64,000 nucleotides of DNA, from NCBI GenBank assembly GCA_021018995.1, contig CM037585.1, positions 84,234,646 to 84,298,645 on the forward strand, read 5' to 3'. The stretch is from Chloranthus sessilifolius. Lineage: Eukaryota > Streptophyta > Magnoliopsida > Chloranthales > Chloranthaceae. Positions 34,684 through 46,977 of the stretch are shown in pieces. A program made the position numbers and the translations under genes. Position 1 is the stretch's first letter. Every line of letters begins with the position of its first letter. The notes under the pieces were generated by a model. The model saw only the letters and a list, made by a program, of their open reading frames with translations. It was not told the DNA's origin and made no database searches.

Positions 34684-36179
34684 ATGGTTTTAAAATACCC
34701 ACAGTGGCTAGCCAATATTGTGCCAATGCCGAAGAAGGACGAAAAGTTTCGCATGTGCATCGATTTCGGAAATCTGAACAAGGTGAGCCCAAAGGATGAC
34801 TTCCGTTTACCACATATCGACATCTTAGGTGATAATACTGTCAGGCATGGGATGCTCTCATTCATGGATAGATTCTTCGATTATAATCAAATCAAAATGG
34901 CAGAGACGGACCGAGAAAAGACAACGTTCATCTCTCTATGGGGCACTTTCTGTTATCGGGTCATGTCATTTGGGTTGAAGAATGCTAGGGTAACATAACA
35001 GAGAGCAATGATAACACTGTTTCACGACATGATGCATTGGGAAATTGAGGTGTATGTTGATGGCATGATCGCCAAGTCACAAGAAAGAGGTGATCATCTG
35101 GTGAACCTTTATAAGCTATTTTAAAAAATTAAGAAAATATAGGTTGCACCTGAATCCTCAGAAATACACATTCGGCGCCATGTCCAGAAAATTATTAATC
35201 TTCATTGTCAGCAGAAGGGACATTGAAGTCGACCCAATAAAGGTAAAAGCCATCGTCAAAATGTTGCCACCATCTACTTGTAGGGAGGTCACAGGTTTCT
35301 TAGGTTGAATGCAGTACATTAGTCGGTTCATTGCACAGTTAACTCGTATCTACATGCCGATTTTCAAATTATAGAGAAAGATTCACTCGTTGAATGGAAC
35401 GATGACTATGAAGCCGCATTCAATAAAATCAAGAGTTATCTTCTCAGCCCGCCCGTTCTAGTAACACCAGTCCTTGGGAGGCCACTCTTAATGTATCTCT
35501 CAATGATAGAATTCTCGATGGGATGTGTCTTAGGGCGGCATGACTAAACAGGAAGAAAAGAGCAAATGATTTACTATTTGAGCAAGAAGTTCACCAACTA
35601 TGAGAGACGTTATTCTCATCTAGAGAAAGCATGCCTATCTCTCATATGGGTAACACAGAGGCTTTGTCACTATTTTCCATCTCAAGTAGTTCTCCTTCTA
35701 GCATGAATGGATCTGTTGAAGTACCTATTCTAAACGTCGGCTATTACTGGACAGACCGTGCGCTGGCGGCTTCTCTTATCAGAATTTGACATCGAATATG
35801 TCACTCAAAAGTTAATCAAGGGGCAAGCGCTCGCTGATCATCTTACAGAAAATCCCTTACCTGATTATGAACCAATAAAAACCGAGTTCCCTGATGAGGA
35901 AATCTTATTCATGGCAGAGGATGACATAGAGGAGACAGAAGAGTCATGTGTAATGCACATTGATGGGGCCTCGATTGTTGAAGGTCAAGGGGTCGGTGAT
36001 GTTCTAATCTCGCCAAAAGGGTCCCACATACCAGTCTTCATCAAGCTCAATTTCCCCTGCACCAATAACATGGTTGAATATGAAGCCTGCATGGCCAGCT
36101 TACAAGCAACTCTCAACTTTAATATAACCCACCTCAGTGTATTTGGTGACTCACAGCAGATCATATGCCAAACCAACTA
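34684..36179 (+). pseudogene. Element G reverse transcriptase, RNase H and archaeal-type RNase H
   Basis: RT begins WLANIVPMPKKDEKFRMCID. Motif A keeps Asp (SFMDRFFDYNQI). The catalytic box reads YVDG at 35053-35064 where the family has YVDD, so one metal-binding Asp is now Gly. The thumb and first RNase H (35150-35800) contain several stops and a frameshift, with recognisable KKFTNYERRYSHLEKACLSL. The second RNase H (35945-36179) is the plant Tat-type archaeal RNase H, with catalytic Asp at 35962-35964 (HIDGA), Glu at 36082-36084 (VEYEAC) and Asp at 36148-36150 (FGDSQ), all kept. It is the best-preserved domain of the element and the main evidence for the lineage. Confidence 0.85.
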
Positions 36180-37683
36180 GGATTGAAAAAAAAAAGATGA
36201 GAAGCTAATCTTGTACCATGAGCACCTGGAAGATCTAATCGCTTGCTTCAATGATGTTACGTTCTCCTATATCCCGCGAGTAAGAAGTCACTTTGCCAAT
36301 GCACTAGCAACATTGGCATAAATTGTCAAAATTCCATATGGCATCAAGATGAAGCCCATCATGATCAGACAAAGAAACGAGCTAGCCTTCTGCCTCCAGA
36401 TCGAAGGATCCACAAAGACAGATGATGAGCCTCCATGGTTCTATGATATCAAGAATTTTATCAAAACTCGAGTATTTCCTGAGGCCACATCCAAGATGGA
36501 CGGGCGGACCATGCAACTTTTAGCGGCTAATTACGTCATCTGTGGCGAGTGCCTCTACAACCAATCATATAATCATACCCTGCTCCAATGCCTAACTAAA
36601 AGTGAAGCAGCAAATGTCATGAAGGGGATCCACGAAGGAGTATGTGGGGCACACGTCAATGGTCATGTGCTCGCTAAAAAGATCCTCCGACAAGGGTACA
36701 TCTGAACCACCATGGAGACTGACTGTTGCAAGCACATTCGAAAATGCTACAAATGCCAAGAACACTCTAGTATGATACATGCTCCTTCTATTGAACTACA
36801 CAGCATGACCACTCCATGGCCATTCGCCACCTGGGGCCTCGATGTCATCGAAAAGGTCAACCCGAAAGCTTCCAACAAACATCAGTCCATCCTTATCGTC
36901 ATCGACTACTTCACAAAATGGGTAAAAGCAACATCTTACACGAACATCATAGCCAGTCACGTCGAGAAATTCATCAAGAATAACATTGTTTATCCATTTG
37001 GCATGCCTAAGGACATCATCATAGACAATGGCACTAACTTCGCGAACAAGCACATTAGGGCCTTATGCGAGTAATAAAAAATTAGGCATCATCGCTTGTC
37101 ACCATATCAGCCACAAATCAATGGATTCATAGAAGCTTCCAACAAAACAGTGCATCGTATCCTTGAGAAGATGGTCGTCACATACTGAGACTGGAGTGAA
37201 ATGTTACCCTACGCACTATGGGCCTATCGAACGTTGATCCTTACCACTACAGGGGCAACACCATTTTCTCTTGTGTATAGAGCCTAGGTTGTGTTGCCAG
37301 TTGAAGTCTAGGTACCCTCACCCAGTATTGTCATTGAGTCCAATCTATTGGAGGTCAAAAGTAAAAGAGCTCATTTTGAGCAATTTAGCCTAATCGATGA
37401 GAAGAGTCTCCAAGCTTTGTGTCAAACTCAGGTTTATCAAGAAAGGACTGCACACACTTACAAGAAGCATATTCACGTTCGAGCATTGAAGGTGGGTGAC
37501 ATGGTAATCAAGAAAAAAATTTCATCTCCACGCTGATCAAATAGGGAAATTCAAGCCCAACTGGGAGGGACCCTATATCATTAGAGAAGTTCTCCCTGGG
37601 TACGTGCTTCATCTCGCCACCATGGATGGAGATCACTTTCCTAAGCCAATCAATGCTAGATATATATGTCGATTCTACTCCTA
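36180..37683 (+). pseudogene. Element G integrase
   Basis: After the RNase H tail (FANALATLA near 36295) comes the integrase N-terminal region. Its zinc-binding segment has HEGVCGAHVNGH and CYKCQEH (about 36630-36770). The DDE triad is complete: Asp 36841-36843 (WGLDVIEK), Asp 37024-37026 (IIDNGTNF) and Glu 37132-37134 (GFIEASNK), the last two with 35 residues between. Downstream are LPYALWAYRT and the C-terminal NWEGPYIIREVLPGYVLHLA, ending at the TAG at 37681-37683. Stops at 36703-36705 and 37072-37077 and several later ones, plus a frameshift near 37540, break the gene. Confidence 0.88.
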
Positions 37684-40306
37684 GTCTTCCACAGCAAGGT
37701 AAGTATTGATAAAAATGGATACATGACTACTTAAGGGTCCCTTAAAAGAGGCCATCATTTCAAAGCCAAGTAGCCAAAAAGCGTCCCTGAATGCTCATAC
37801 CCCTTTACTACCCAATTTGAGCTTATAGCTTTTCTTTCGTGAACCCCTCCCAAAAAGGAATAAAATGCAGATACTAAATAAAAAATGAGAGGGAGAGAGA
37901 GAGAGAGAGAAACTCCCAAAGCAAAAGGCAAAGGAGTTATCATCCAAATCCGAAAAAAAATCATCAGAAAACAAAAATCCCAAAAACTGGATGTTTGAAA
38001 AAAGCAAAAAAATAGAAAAGAAAAGGGATAGAAAAGTAATGGGGCATGTACAGTAAAAATCTCCCAAGGAAGAAGTGTATTACGGCAGCTGGAACCCAAT
38101 GAAGAAAAACCTTTAACCCAACAATAACTTCAAAATTCTTAACCTATCCCTTCTAACCCATGGTCACGATACATCCCTAAAAGCCCTCTTCAAGGTCTAC
38201 GAGCAGTCATGATATCCGTTGAATCAGCATGAGCCAAGCTGAGAGATAACAAAAGAATTCTATCCAGCCGGCTATGATGGAATCAACATCTATGTCGTAG
38301 CCTTTGGAAAAAGAAGAAAGAGAAAATATACAAGCTCACAGCAAAAATAGACATGGTTAAAACTCGAAAGGGTGCCATAGGTAAAAAGAACAAACTTGTG
38401 TAGACGAAGCAACCTGAATAGGTGTCAGGGGTAAAAAAGCATACCCATGTACGTAGTGAAAACTCGAAAGGGCGCTATGGATAGAAAAGAGGGCGATAAC
38501 GGGCATGGCGAAAATCCAACTTGGGTGCTGAGTAAAAATATTTTAAAAGAAAAGAAAAAGTGAGAGAAGAAGAAAAAAGAAAATTAGTTACTCCTTTGAT
38601 TATATTTCTGGGCCATCTGATCTTCATTTGAACCACTCATGTTAGCTCAAATTAGGTCCTAATCAGGTGTACCTTCAGATTACACCATCAAACGCATGAC
38701 CAGAGATAAGGATAAAAGGTTAACACAACCCAAAGGGATGGATGTTCTAACCTTTGTAAAACTCTGAACCTCGCTCAGACCCAATCGCATGAATGGGTTC
38801 GACTACTCTCAAAATGGGACCTATTACATCCCCTCATGATTAAGCCATCAAACAAAAAAAATAGAAAAGAAAAATGTATATACCAAAAAAAAGAGTTCCG
38901 TTTTTTCAGCTTTCATTTCTATACTTTGCTTGCATCACATCCCAAAAAATAATTGGTGTGGCACCCTACTCTTTACCTTGATATTTGAAAAAGATAAAAA
39001 ACCAAAAGAACAAAAACAATAAAAATTCATATAATACAAAATAATAATAATAATAATCTATTAGGGCTTTATACCCCTTTCCTTTTGTATTTTATCTACA
39101 TTGAAGTATGTGCAGGATAGGTCAACAGCCCAAATCGTGCTCTAAGTCACACTTTTTCTCAAAAAGGACATCTTCGTGAGCATTTTAGCCACTCATCCAT
39201 CGACCATAGAGACCTTGTAGCATATTCTGGAAGCATCCGTAGAACCAAGGATCCCATTCAAAGCTCCATCTAGACAAAGGTTTTCACAGTCTAATACCGC
39301 AACTCATTCTTGCTCTTTCTAGGCACTCCTGTAAAAATGCAAAAGAAATAATAATAAATAAAAGAAAAAAAATAAAAAATTAAGAATGATATTTAGTGGC
39401 ACACACTCCCAAAATGTGTTTTGACCTCCATTTGATCCACTCAGAAAATTATGCTAAAATAAAAAGATTTTCGGGGTCAATGAGCACGCTCAAAAACCTC
39501 GAACAAAGAAAATGTATGAAAAGAAAAAATGTGTGACCTGTTAAGTTGTACACACTCCCAAAAAGCATTACAACATCAATATTCACTCCACTCGGAAAAT
39601 GTGGTAAATTAACTTCAGGGTCAATGAGTATACTCAAATACCTCAAACCCTACCTTGCATAGGCGAACCCGTGCTAATCAAAGTAAGGCAATCAATGCCT
39701 CATAAGATTGGGCACAAGCTGTTGGATGTTCGCGTCATTGCTTTTCACCAATCTCAAAGAATTGGTTGACCAACCTACCAAATATGAAATTACAAATCAA
39801 ACAACTGTGTTCAAACATGGGCACAAAAGGGTTCATTTCTCTTAAATCATTCTCAGTTGGGGGCTTAAAACCTACATTTAGGCAAGGTACCCTGTAAAGT
39901 GTACGCTAATGCGTCTGGGTAACCGTTGGATGGTCGTTTGTTCCTATAAATTATACTCAGTCATGGGTCGAGACATCCATTGCCTTGTTATTTATTACCC
40001 CTGATGGGCCCATGTTTATGCATAGTAGAACCGTTTTTAAAGTCATCCTTGGTAGAGACCAAGTTTTGGTGTCTCCTTCTTTGGCCTTTGGTTGTGAGCA
40101 TCCAAACTCCAAAGAGGGGCATCTCTAGACACACAAATTTATCCCAAGGCTCAATTAACATACAACAGGAGTGGCATACTCTCAAGCTTCTGAAAATACC
40201 TCTTGAACCCTTACAACTTAACCCAAACCCTTAGGAACCTTCCATACCCCAAGAACCCATCTTGGACTAGATTTGAACCAACTAGAATAGCAAATGGAAG
40301 GAGGAG
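37684..40306 (+). other. 3' spacer of element G, ending in a PPT-like tract
   Basis: 2.6 kb without a credible gene. At 38355-38530 the pattern GAAAACTCGAAAGGGCGCTA followed by GGTAAAA occurs about three times; Tat-family spacers commonly carry it. A GA microsatellite is at 37890-37909 and an AAT run at 39038-39058. A block of about 145 bp containing ACACACTCCCAAAA and GGTCAATGAGTA is duplicated (39401-39506 and 39548-39650). The purine tract GGAAGGAGGAG just before 40307 is taken as the PPT. Confidence 0.65.
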
Positions 40307-40521
40307 TGCCAAAGTTTACATAAATATCTATAAGAATTAAGGCCTATACTATTGGAAAGTAGAGGTTCCCAGCTTTCGAACGAGCAAAGAATCGCCTAAT
40401 TCCGAGTTGTACACCAAAAGTTATGGCGATTTGAAAATTGCACATAAATGCAGGAAATTACATATACGTACATACTATGTACGGATAAGCAATTTTTTGT
40501 AGAAAGTGGCCATGCGTACAT
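40307..40521 (+). repeat. 3' LTR of element G, left part
   Basis: It matches the first 215 bp or so of the 5' LTR (from about 27716) and is broken at 40521 inside one of the GTACATACTATGTAC palindromes by element H. The LTR continues at 61375. Confidence 0.82.
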
Positions 40522-41309
40522 TGTGACAGCCCAATTTTCCCGACATTAATTTTTTTTGACACGACTCTCTGGGAAAACTAAACCATCAGATGCAGATATT
40601 CTGGTACTAATAGTGACGACCCGACATTTCCATCCACAATAATAGGAAATCCCGTGTCGTCAGATCATGCATCACAATCCATGTACAGTATAGTATTTCA
40701 CAACTCAAGCAAATATATATCATATGGAAAATAGATTATATAAAACAAGATTTTTATTCTAATATTGAAGATAAACAAGACTAAAAATAAACCACCGGTA
40801 ATGGGCGACCATCACCTACACAGTGGCGTACAAAATACAAGTACCAAAGTAGTTTTCTACTCTAAGGCCTTATACCGTACCATGTCCAAAGACTATAATC
40901 AACTACTGTGGATAAAATTCTGCGGGTACGTGGTCAAGGTTCACCTTGAACTCAGGGTCCCGATCTAGGTCTGCACCTATACCTGTGACGTATAGTCGAT
41001 GAGTGAGCTAACAACCTAAGCTAAGTAGGAGAAGATCAATACTCACTACATTTTATCCAAGCAGATTATTAAATGCAGTGATAGAAACATAAATATAATG
41101 ACCAAATTCGAAGCATTTTCATATTAATTCAAAGTTGACAGGTTTTATATTAAATATTCAAATTCAGAGTTCATCAACATTTCGGAATGAAATTCATGTT
41201 CTAATTCATGGTTGGGATTCAAAATACACGTTTGAATTCAAAGTTTAAATTGATATTCCTATTCAAATTCCAGAGTTCAGACATATTGTTCATAATTCAC
41301 AGTTCAACA

Positions 41310-41700
41310 TTCTTAGTTCATATTTTCCTGATTCAGAGTTCAAAGATTGGCGTTCAGAGTTCATTATTCAAATATACCATTTCACCGCCGTGTCGGTCCA
41401 AATGCATGGATTCATATCAGCGTTTAGAGTTTATTATTCAAATACATGGTTTCACTACTGTGTCGGTCCAAATGCACAGATTTAGATCAACGTTCAGAGT
41501 TTATTGTTCAAATTCACAGTTTCACCGTCGTGTCGGTACAAATGCACTGATTCAGGTCAGCGTTCAGAGTTTATTGTTCAAATACACGGTTTCACTGCCA
41601 TGTCACTTCAAATGCACAAATTCAGATTAGCATTAAGAGTTTATTATTCAAATACACGGTTTCACCGTTGTGTCGGTCCAAATACACGGATTCACCGCTG
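41310..41700 (-). repeat. Minisatellite with exact 70-bp period in the H LTR
   Basis: The block TTTCACCGCCGTGTCGGTCC begins at 41380, 41450, 41520, 41590 and 41660, each followed by AAATGCA and CAGAGTTTATTATTCAAAT. The spacing is constant at 70 bp. Decayed units run on to about 41840. Confidence 0.9.
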
Positions 41701-43254
41701 TGTCAGTTCAGATATTCATGTTCATAGTGCCAGTATAGATACAGATCCACCACCGTATCGGTTCAAATAGATTCACCGTTGTGTCAGTTTAAATACACGG
41801 ATTCACTACCGTGTCGGTTCAAATACACCGATGATCTTCTGTAACAATTAAAATTTCAGAGTTCACATTCGAAGTTCATGGTCAAGCTCATGTTCTAAGT
41901 TCATATTCGAAATTCGTGTTCAAGTTTGAATTCGTAGATCAACGTTCATGTTCAATGCTCAATGGCTTCAAAATCAAGGTTTCTAAATTCTAAGTCCAAT
42001 TTTAAAGTTCAATACATTTCGGTGATTCTAAGATGTGCAATATTCAATAAGATCATATCCTAAGGATTTAATACATCAGGGTGTTCAATGCGATTCAGTT
42101 ATTCAATAATTTCAATACATTTAGTGCAATGATTTTCGTGATTCAAGCTTAACAATTTCATAACTCAGAGACCCATAATTTCAAGATTCAATAATTTTCA
42201 AATTCAATAATTTCAAGATTCGGAGACTCACAATTTCCAGATTCAATAATGCTAACTTTTAAAATTTTAGACGTTCGATGCCAAACAAAGACAAGTTCAT
42301 AATGGAATTCAACATTCAAAGGTTCAATTCGTTCAATGTTTCCAAAATACATCGATAGTCAAATCAAATCAAATTTTCAAACCTTCCATAGCACTCGAAT
42401 ACAAGTTTCAAATCAAATTCTAGTCATCATAACTTTATTTAATCTATCATGAAAATCTATGAATCAAAAACAATATGAAATTAAGCATTGAGTTTCCCCA
42501 ACCTCAAAGTCGGAAATTCACGAATAACATGGCACGAATTGGAGCGAATTCCTTCTCAAAGACTCCTCGTATTCAACCTAAATCACAAGTCGCACATACC
42601 CTATATGTTAATAAATCGTACTGGTCATACACATGGCCCGGAATTGTGCTAAAGAACTCAAAAACCAAGGTTCACAGATCAGAGAACCTCACTGCGGCGA
42701 GCTACAAGGTCGCCGCGACGAGGTGTTCAGAAATCAAGTGGCACCAAAGGCCTCACCACGACGAGCGTGATCATCTCGCCTATTTTTGGTTCCTTTCTTC
42801 CATGTTCAAAACTCAAACATTTCTAGCATAATTGTTATCCCCACATGAAGTTTGACCAAATTTGTAGGATAAGGAGCACAATTAAGGCGTCCTATCGATG
42901 ATTCGCACGCCTGCAAGGTCTGATAAGATCGTGATTAAGGGATTTTGGCAACAAGGCCTCTCACATTTCCGATCGTTGGGGATTTCTGTGCGAGCTACCT
43001 AGACACGAGCAAATCGACCCTAATTCTAGGGAATTCGAAATTAATAGGGCAGCTTAAACATTGACCTCTGTGAATTCTTCGCATGCCAAGTTTTCGATGT
43101 TCGGTGTTGAGGTGTCTCATAGTTTTATGTGTTCTTCCACACGATTCCTCGATTGTAGGAATTTTGCAAATCACACAGCACAGTGTGGTCATCCTCGTGG
43201 CGATTCGTCACAGTTTCATTGAGGGTTTCCTTTAGGGAGATAGCGTGAATTCGA

Positions 43255-43370
43255 ATGGCTCAAGCTCTCCAAGAAGGAAGACGAGAGGGAAGAAGAAGGC
43301 TCTCTCACAACTCTAATTCTCAAATTCGAATCCCACACAGCTTATGTGTGGGAGTTGGCTTTATAACTTG
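43255..43370 (-). promoter_or_regulatory. Possible promoter and CT-rich leader of the H LTR
   Basis: On the minus strand a TTATAAAG box (around 43360) is followed by about 50 bp of CT-rich sequence, the usual look of a plant LTR promoter and transcript start. Position and orientation fit H; there is no other evidence. Confidence 0.35.
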
Positions 43371-44039
43371 GGTGTCTGATCTAGTGTATATTGGCATACA
43401 CAAGCCCCATTGCACGGGTTTGTCTAAAGCCTCAACTAATGGGTCTAAATCTCTAGGCCAGATTGACGAACGAGTCTTGATTCTTGGGCCTGATTAACTA
43501 ATGGATTTAAATCCCCATCAAGGTCTACGTTAGTACTTGCACGACTTTATACGTGCGACCAATTATAAAGGTGCACATGTATCAATGTACCATGATCGGT
43601 TTCGATCCAAGGTATCGTTCGTACGTTGTTACCTCGAATGGCTTGCAGTTACAATTTTGAAATCAGTTTGGGGTTCTTCAACTAGAAGTAAGGGGAATGA
43701 GAGAAGGGCACTTCTTTTCTCAAGTCAATCTCAGCTAAAATTCATGTAGTAATATGTGTGGGAAGTATTTCGTATAACTACTGTGTATAACTAATTGTGT
43801 GATTGACACAACCAACTCAGTGTACAGGCCTGACTAATCATGGAAATAAAGATAGAAAGACCAACAAAAGTCTGATGTCATTGGGGTGTTTAGATGCCTA
43901 GACCTCTTGGTTACACACCAAGGCATTGACTAGTGTGACGCTCTCCAAGAGCCTGTGCACCTATTCACACCATTATATACATGAATCCTTTTTACTAAAA
44001 TATCCATTTTAAATTATAACATTCTAAAATTTAAGGTGT

Positions 44040-44044
44040 ATGCC
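44040..44044. repeat. Left target-site duplication of element C (ATGCC)
   Basis: ATGCC directly precedes the TG of the 5' LTR and is repeated at 61060-61064 directly after the CA of the 3' LTR. Confidence 0.95.
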
Positions 44045-46626
44045 TGTTATTCACAAAAAAGTACCACTTTTCACCTCTTAACCTAGCCTTTACTACACCT
44101 TGGAGCTATCTAATAATCCTCTATTTAGTATGTTTTGTAGTTAGTAATAACAGTTGTAGCTTAGTACAAAGTCCATGCTTTTGAAGCCAAAGAAGAGAGT
44201 TTTAATGCTAAGATGTGGAGCTGAGGTAAGAACAGAGAATACACCTTCGTGGCACACACCATGGTAACCATATTGCTTGCCTAAGTGGACCCAGGAAGTC
44301 CAACAGATGAGTAGAAGTTGGACATGAGCGGAGACGATAGCTGCAACAGCATTTGCACTGCAGCAGAGGAGCAGAAGGCAGCCTCGCGCAGTCAAAATGT
44401 TCTCTCACGTAGTTTAAATCCACACAGAAGCTTCCTCACGAACACCTCGCAAGGTTAACACCTACAGCGCAAAGCATCCTCGCAATGCAGCTCGCGCAGC
44501 TCACTGAAGAGGAGCTTTAGAAATCCTACTCGCAAAGTTCTTGTAAAGTCCAGACATTTCACTCTCATTTCATGTCGCGAAGTACTCGTGCAGTAGTAGC
44601 TTCAGAAGTTTCTACTGCGTAGATCTTGCAAGGATCTCATGCACTTCAGAGCCAAAGCTAGCGACGTGATAAGGTAAATCCATCCTGGCGAGCAACCCCA
44701 TGAAACTCAAGGCTTATCCATGCGAGCTGCAGAGTTCAGTGCTTCAACCACGCAACACCCACAAAATCAGAGCATCTGAAGGCCTAACTGTGTGAAAAGC
44801 TAAAGTCATCTGCACGAGCTGCGATATTCATTACAAATTGAGCCTCATGAGGGCAATTCATCCACACGAAAAGCATATCCAGCCTCGTGAAGCACGGGCT
44901 CTTGCTTTCTCTTTCCATATTCAAGAACACTTTGGGAATTTCTCGAGGTCTAGGGCACACATATCGAGGCCCTGATCTCCATGCACACATCCCAAGGCAT
45001 CAAAGGGCTGCAAAAGGGCCACGTCTTCAAGAAGAAATTAGGGTTTTTCCCTTCTATTTTCTTATTGGCCAAGGCAGTGAGGACTGAGTATATAAGTTGT
45101 ATTCTATTTTTAGAAAGTCATCTCTTCCTAAACCTAATTTCGGCTGAGAGCTTAGGTACGAGTTAGGTTAGGATTAGATCATCATCTTTTTCCCTTTTCT
45201 TCTTCCTTAGCCTAGCACTTGCTTGCTATGATCTTTGTAAGCAATTAGGCATAGTTTAATTTAGTTTTGTAATGGGTTGTACAAACTTTGGGATCTGTTG
45301 AGGGCTGTTCTGCACAAGGTTGTTGCCTTGATGACTTTCATTGTAAGTTCTATGTTTAATTAATGAAATGTTTATTTTAATGCTTATTCAATATGCTATT
45401 TTCCTATGTGTTTCCCATAGTATTCTTTGATCTATGCCATACACATAGGATTTACTGATTTGAAGCTCCCATGGAAGCTTGAGCTTGTAGCCCTGTAACA
45501 ATGGTGGTGGCAGCAATTTTCTTGTTCCATCTCAGACCTCTATGATTTGGATAGCCTTTGTGGGAAGCCTGTGATAATTTGAGTGGATATATTATAGCCC
45601 TAGGGTGATTCTATGTCACAGATCTGAGATGGATTCTTATCCTCTGCACTTGAGCTTGTAGCCTTATGAGAGGTTGTGGCAGGGACAAGCTCCCCTCTAT
45701 TTTACATTATCATCATCAGATGTTAGATCTAATTCTCTGTAGAGATTGCAGACTTGTGAGCTGAGTCATTGCAAGCCTTTTGTAGCAATGACCAGCGGCA
45801 TTTATGTCCCCAAATAGTTGCTGATTAACTATGGTTTCCACTGGTTTTTTAAGAGTTGTTTGCTCCTATGGATGCCTGAGCATGTAGCCTGACAAACATA
45901 TTGTCTGCAATGATTTTCATGTTCTGATTTGATTCATTGGTTGGAGGAAATCTATTGGATAATCTGTGACCATTTAAATGGACAGGTTATAGCCTTAAGA
46001 TCAGTCCATTCCCTTGCATCAGATTGGTTTTTTTATTTAACTCATGTTGTTTGATCCTCTCTATTGTATAGTCTGCGACCATTGAAGTGGACATGTTAAT
46101 GCCTTAAGAGACCAGGTTAAATGGCATGGGTTGATTTGGATTCTTCTACCTTACAGATGTGCTTGTAGCCATTTGAAGGATTGTTGCAGAGACAACTCTA
46201 GATCTGAGTTGCATAACCAAATTGACCTTAGCTTAGTTGTCTACTTCCCATCAATTTTTATCTTTGTTTTATCGCACACCATCATCACCTTCTTCTTAAA
46301 TCTTTTCTCTAGTATAGGACTGCATTTCCTTTATATTCTTTTAGTTTTAGTTAGTTGTGACACTCAACTCCCTTTCTTTTGGATTTCCAGATCTATAGCT
46401 AGATCTGGAGGCCAATTAATACAACCTTTTTTTAGGGTTTTAGATCAATTTCTTTGTGGGACAAACTCTTACTTAGTTTACAACTTGCTACAACAGTCAT
46501 GTATCTTATAGGCTGTATAATTTAGACATTTTATTTTACCCAATTTGTATCTCTTCACTCTTGATCTGTTTTCATCCACTAGTTTTAAATAAAATACCAG
46601 CAAGCATTTGAAATATAACTTCAACA
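44045..46626 (+). repeat. 5' LTR of element C (2582 bp)
   Basis: It starts TGTTATTCAC and ends ...CTTCAACA. Order: terminal segment with GTACCACTTTTCACC, decayed CGCGA array (44380-44900), TATA box (45089-45096), and a leader with CCATTTAAATGG-type motifs at 45567-45605, 45961-46000 and 46070-46107 and blocks of GAGCTTGTAGCC at about 45485, 45652, 45885 and 46148. The open reading at 46131-46511 lies inside the leader and is not a gene. Confidence 0.95.
45089..45096 (+). promoter_or_regulatory. TATA box of the element C LTR
   Basis: TATATAAG, about 190 bp after the CGCGA array. The 3' LTR has TATATAG at 59534-59540. Confidence 0.6.
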
Positions 46627-46632
46627 AGTTTT

Positions 46633-46650
46633 TGGCGCCACTACCGGGGA
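46633..46650 (+). other. Primer binding site of element C (tRNA-Asp type)
   Basis: TGGCGCCACTACCGGGGA, six bases after the LTR. It is complementary to the 3' end of tRNA-Asp with two mismatches that look like C-to-T or G-to-A decay. Confidence 0.92.
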
Positions 46651-46977
46651 TATTGATCTTTTTAGTAGACATGAGTTATATTATATTGTATTTTAGTTTA
46701 CCAAATTCTTTGAAGAAGTGCCTGATTTTGAATAAAAAGTACTTCTGATTTTCTACTGGCTATTACAGACTTTGACAGTAGTAGAAGGGAGCAAAATTAG
46801 AGCTGCAGTTGGAGCTTTGCTACCTCTAGTTTGCATTTCTTTCCCCCTACATCTCAGTTCCATTTTCTGTTGTATTGATTTCCAGTAGCTCAGAGTACTT
46901 GTCAATTATTTTTATTTGTTTATTATTTTTTTTTAGTGTGTTGTGAGTGTTTTCTTTACCTGTTGTTCTATGTGTGT

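Noticed and set aside
37755..38099. Phe/Ser/Leu-rich minus-strand readings that look like membrane segments
   Set aside because: They are translated GA microsatellite and A-rich spacer in reverse; no start context or conserved feature.
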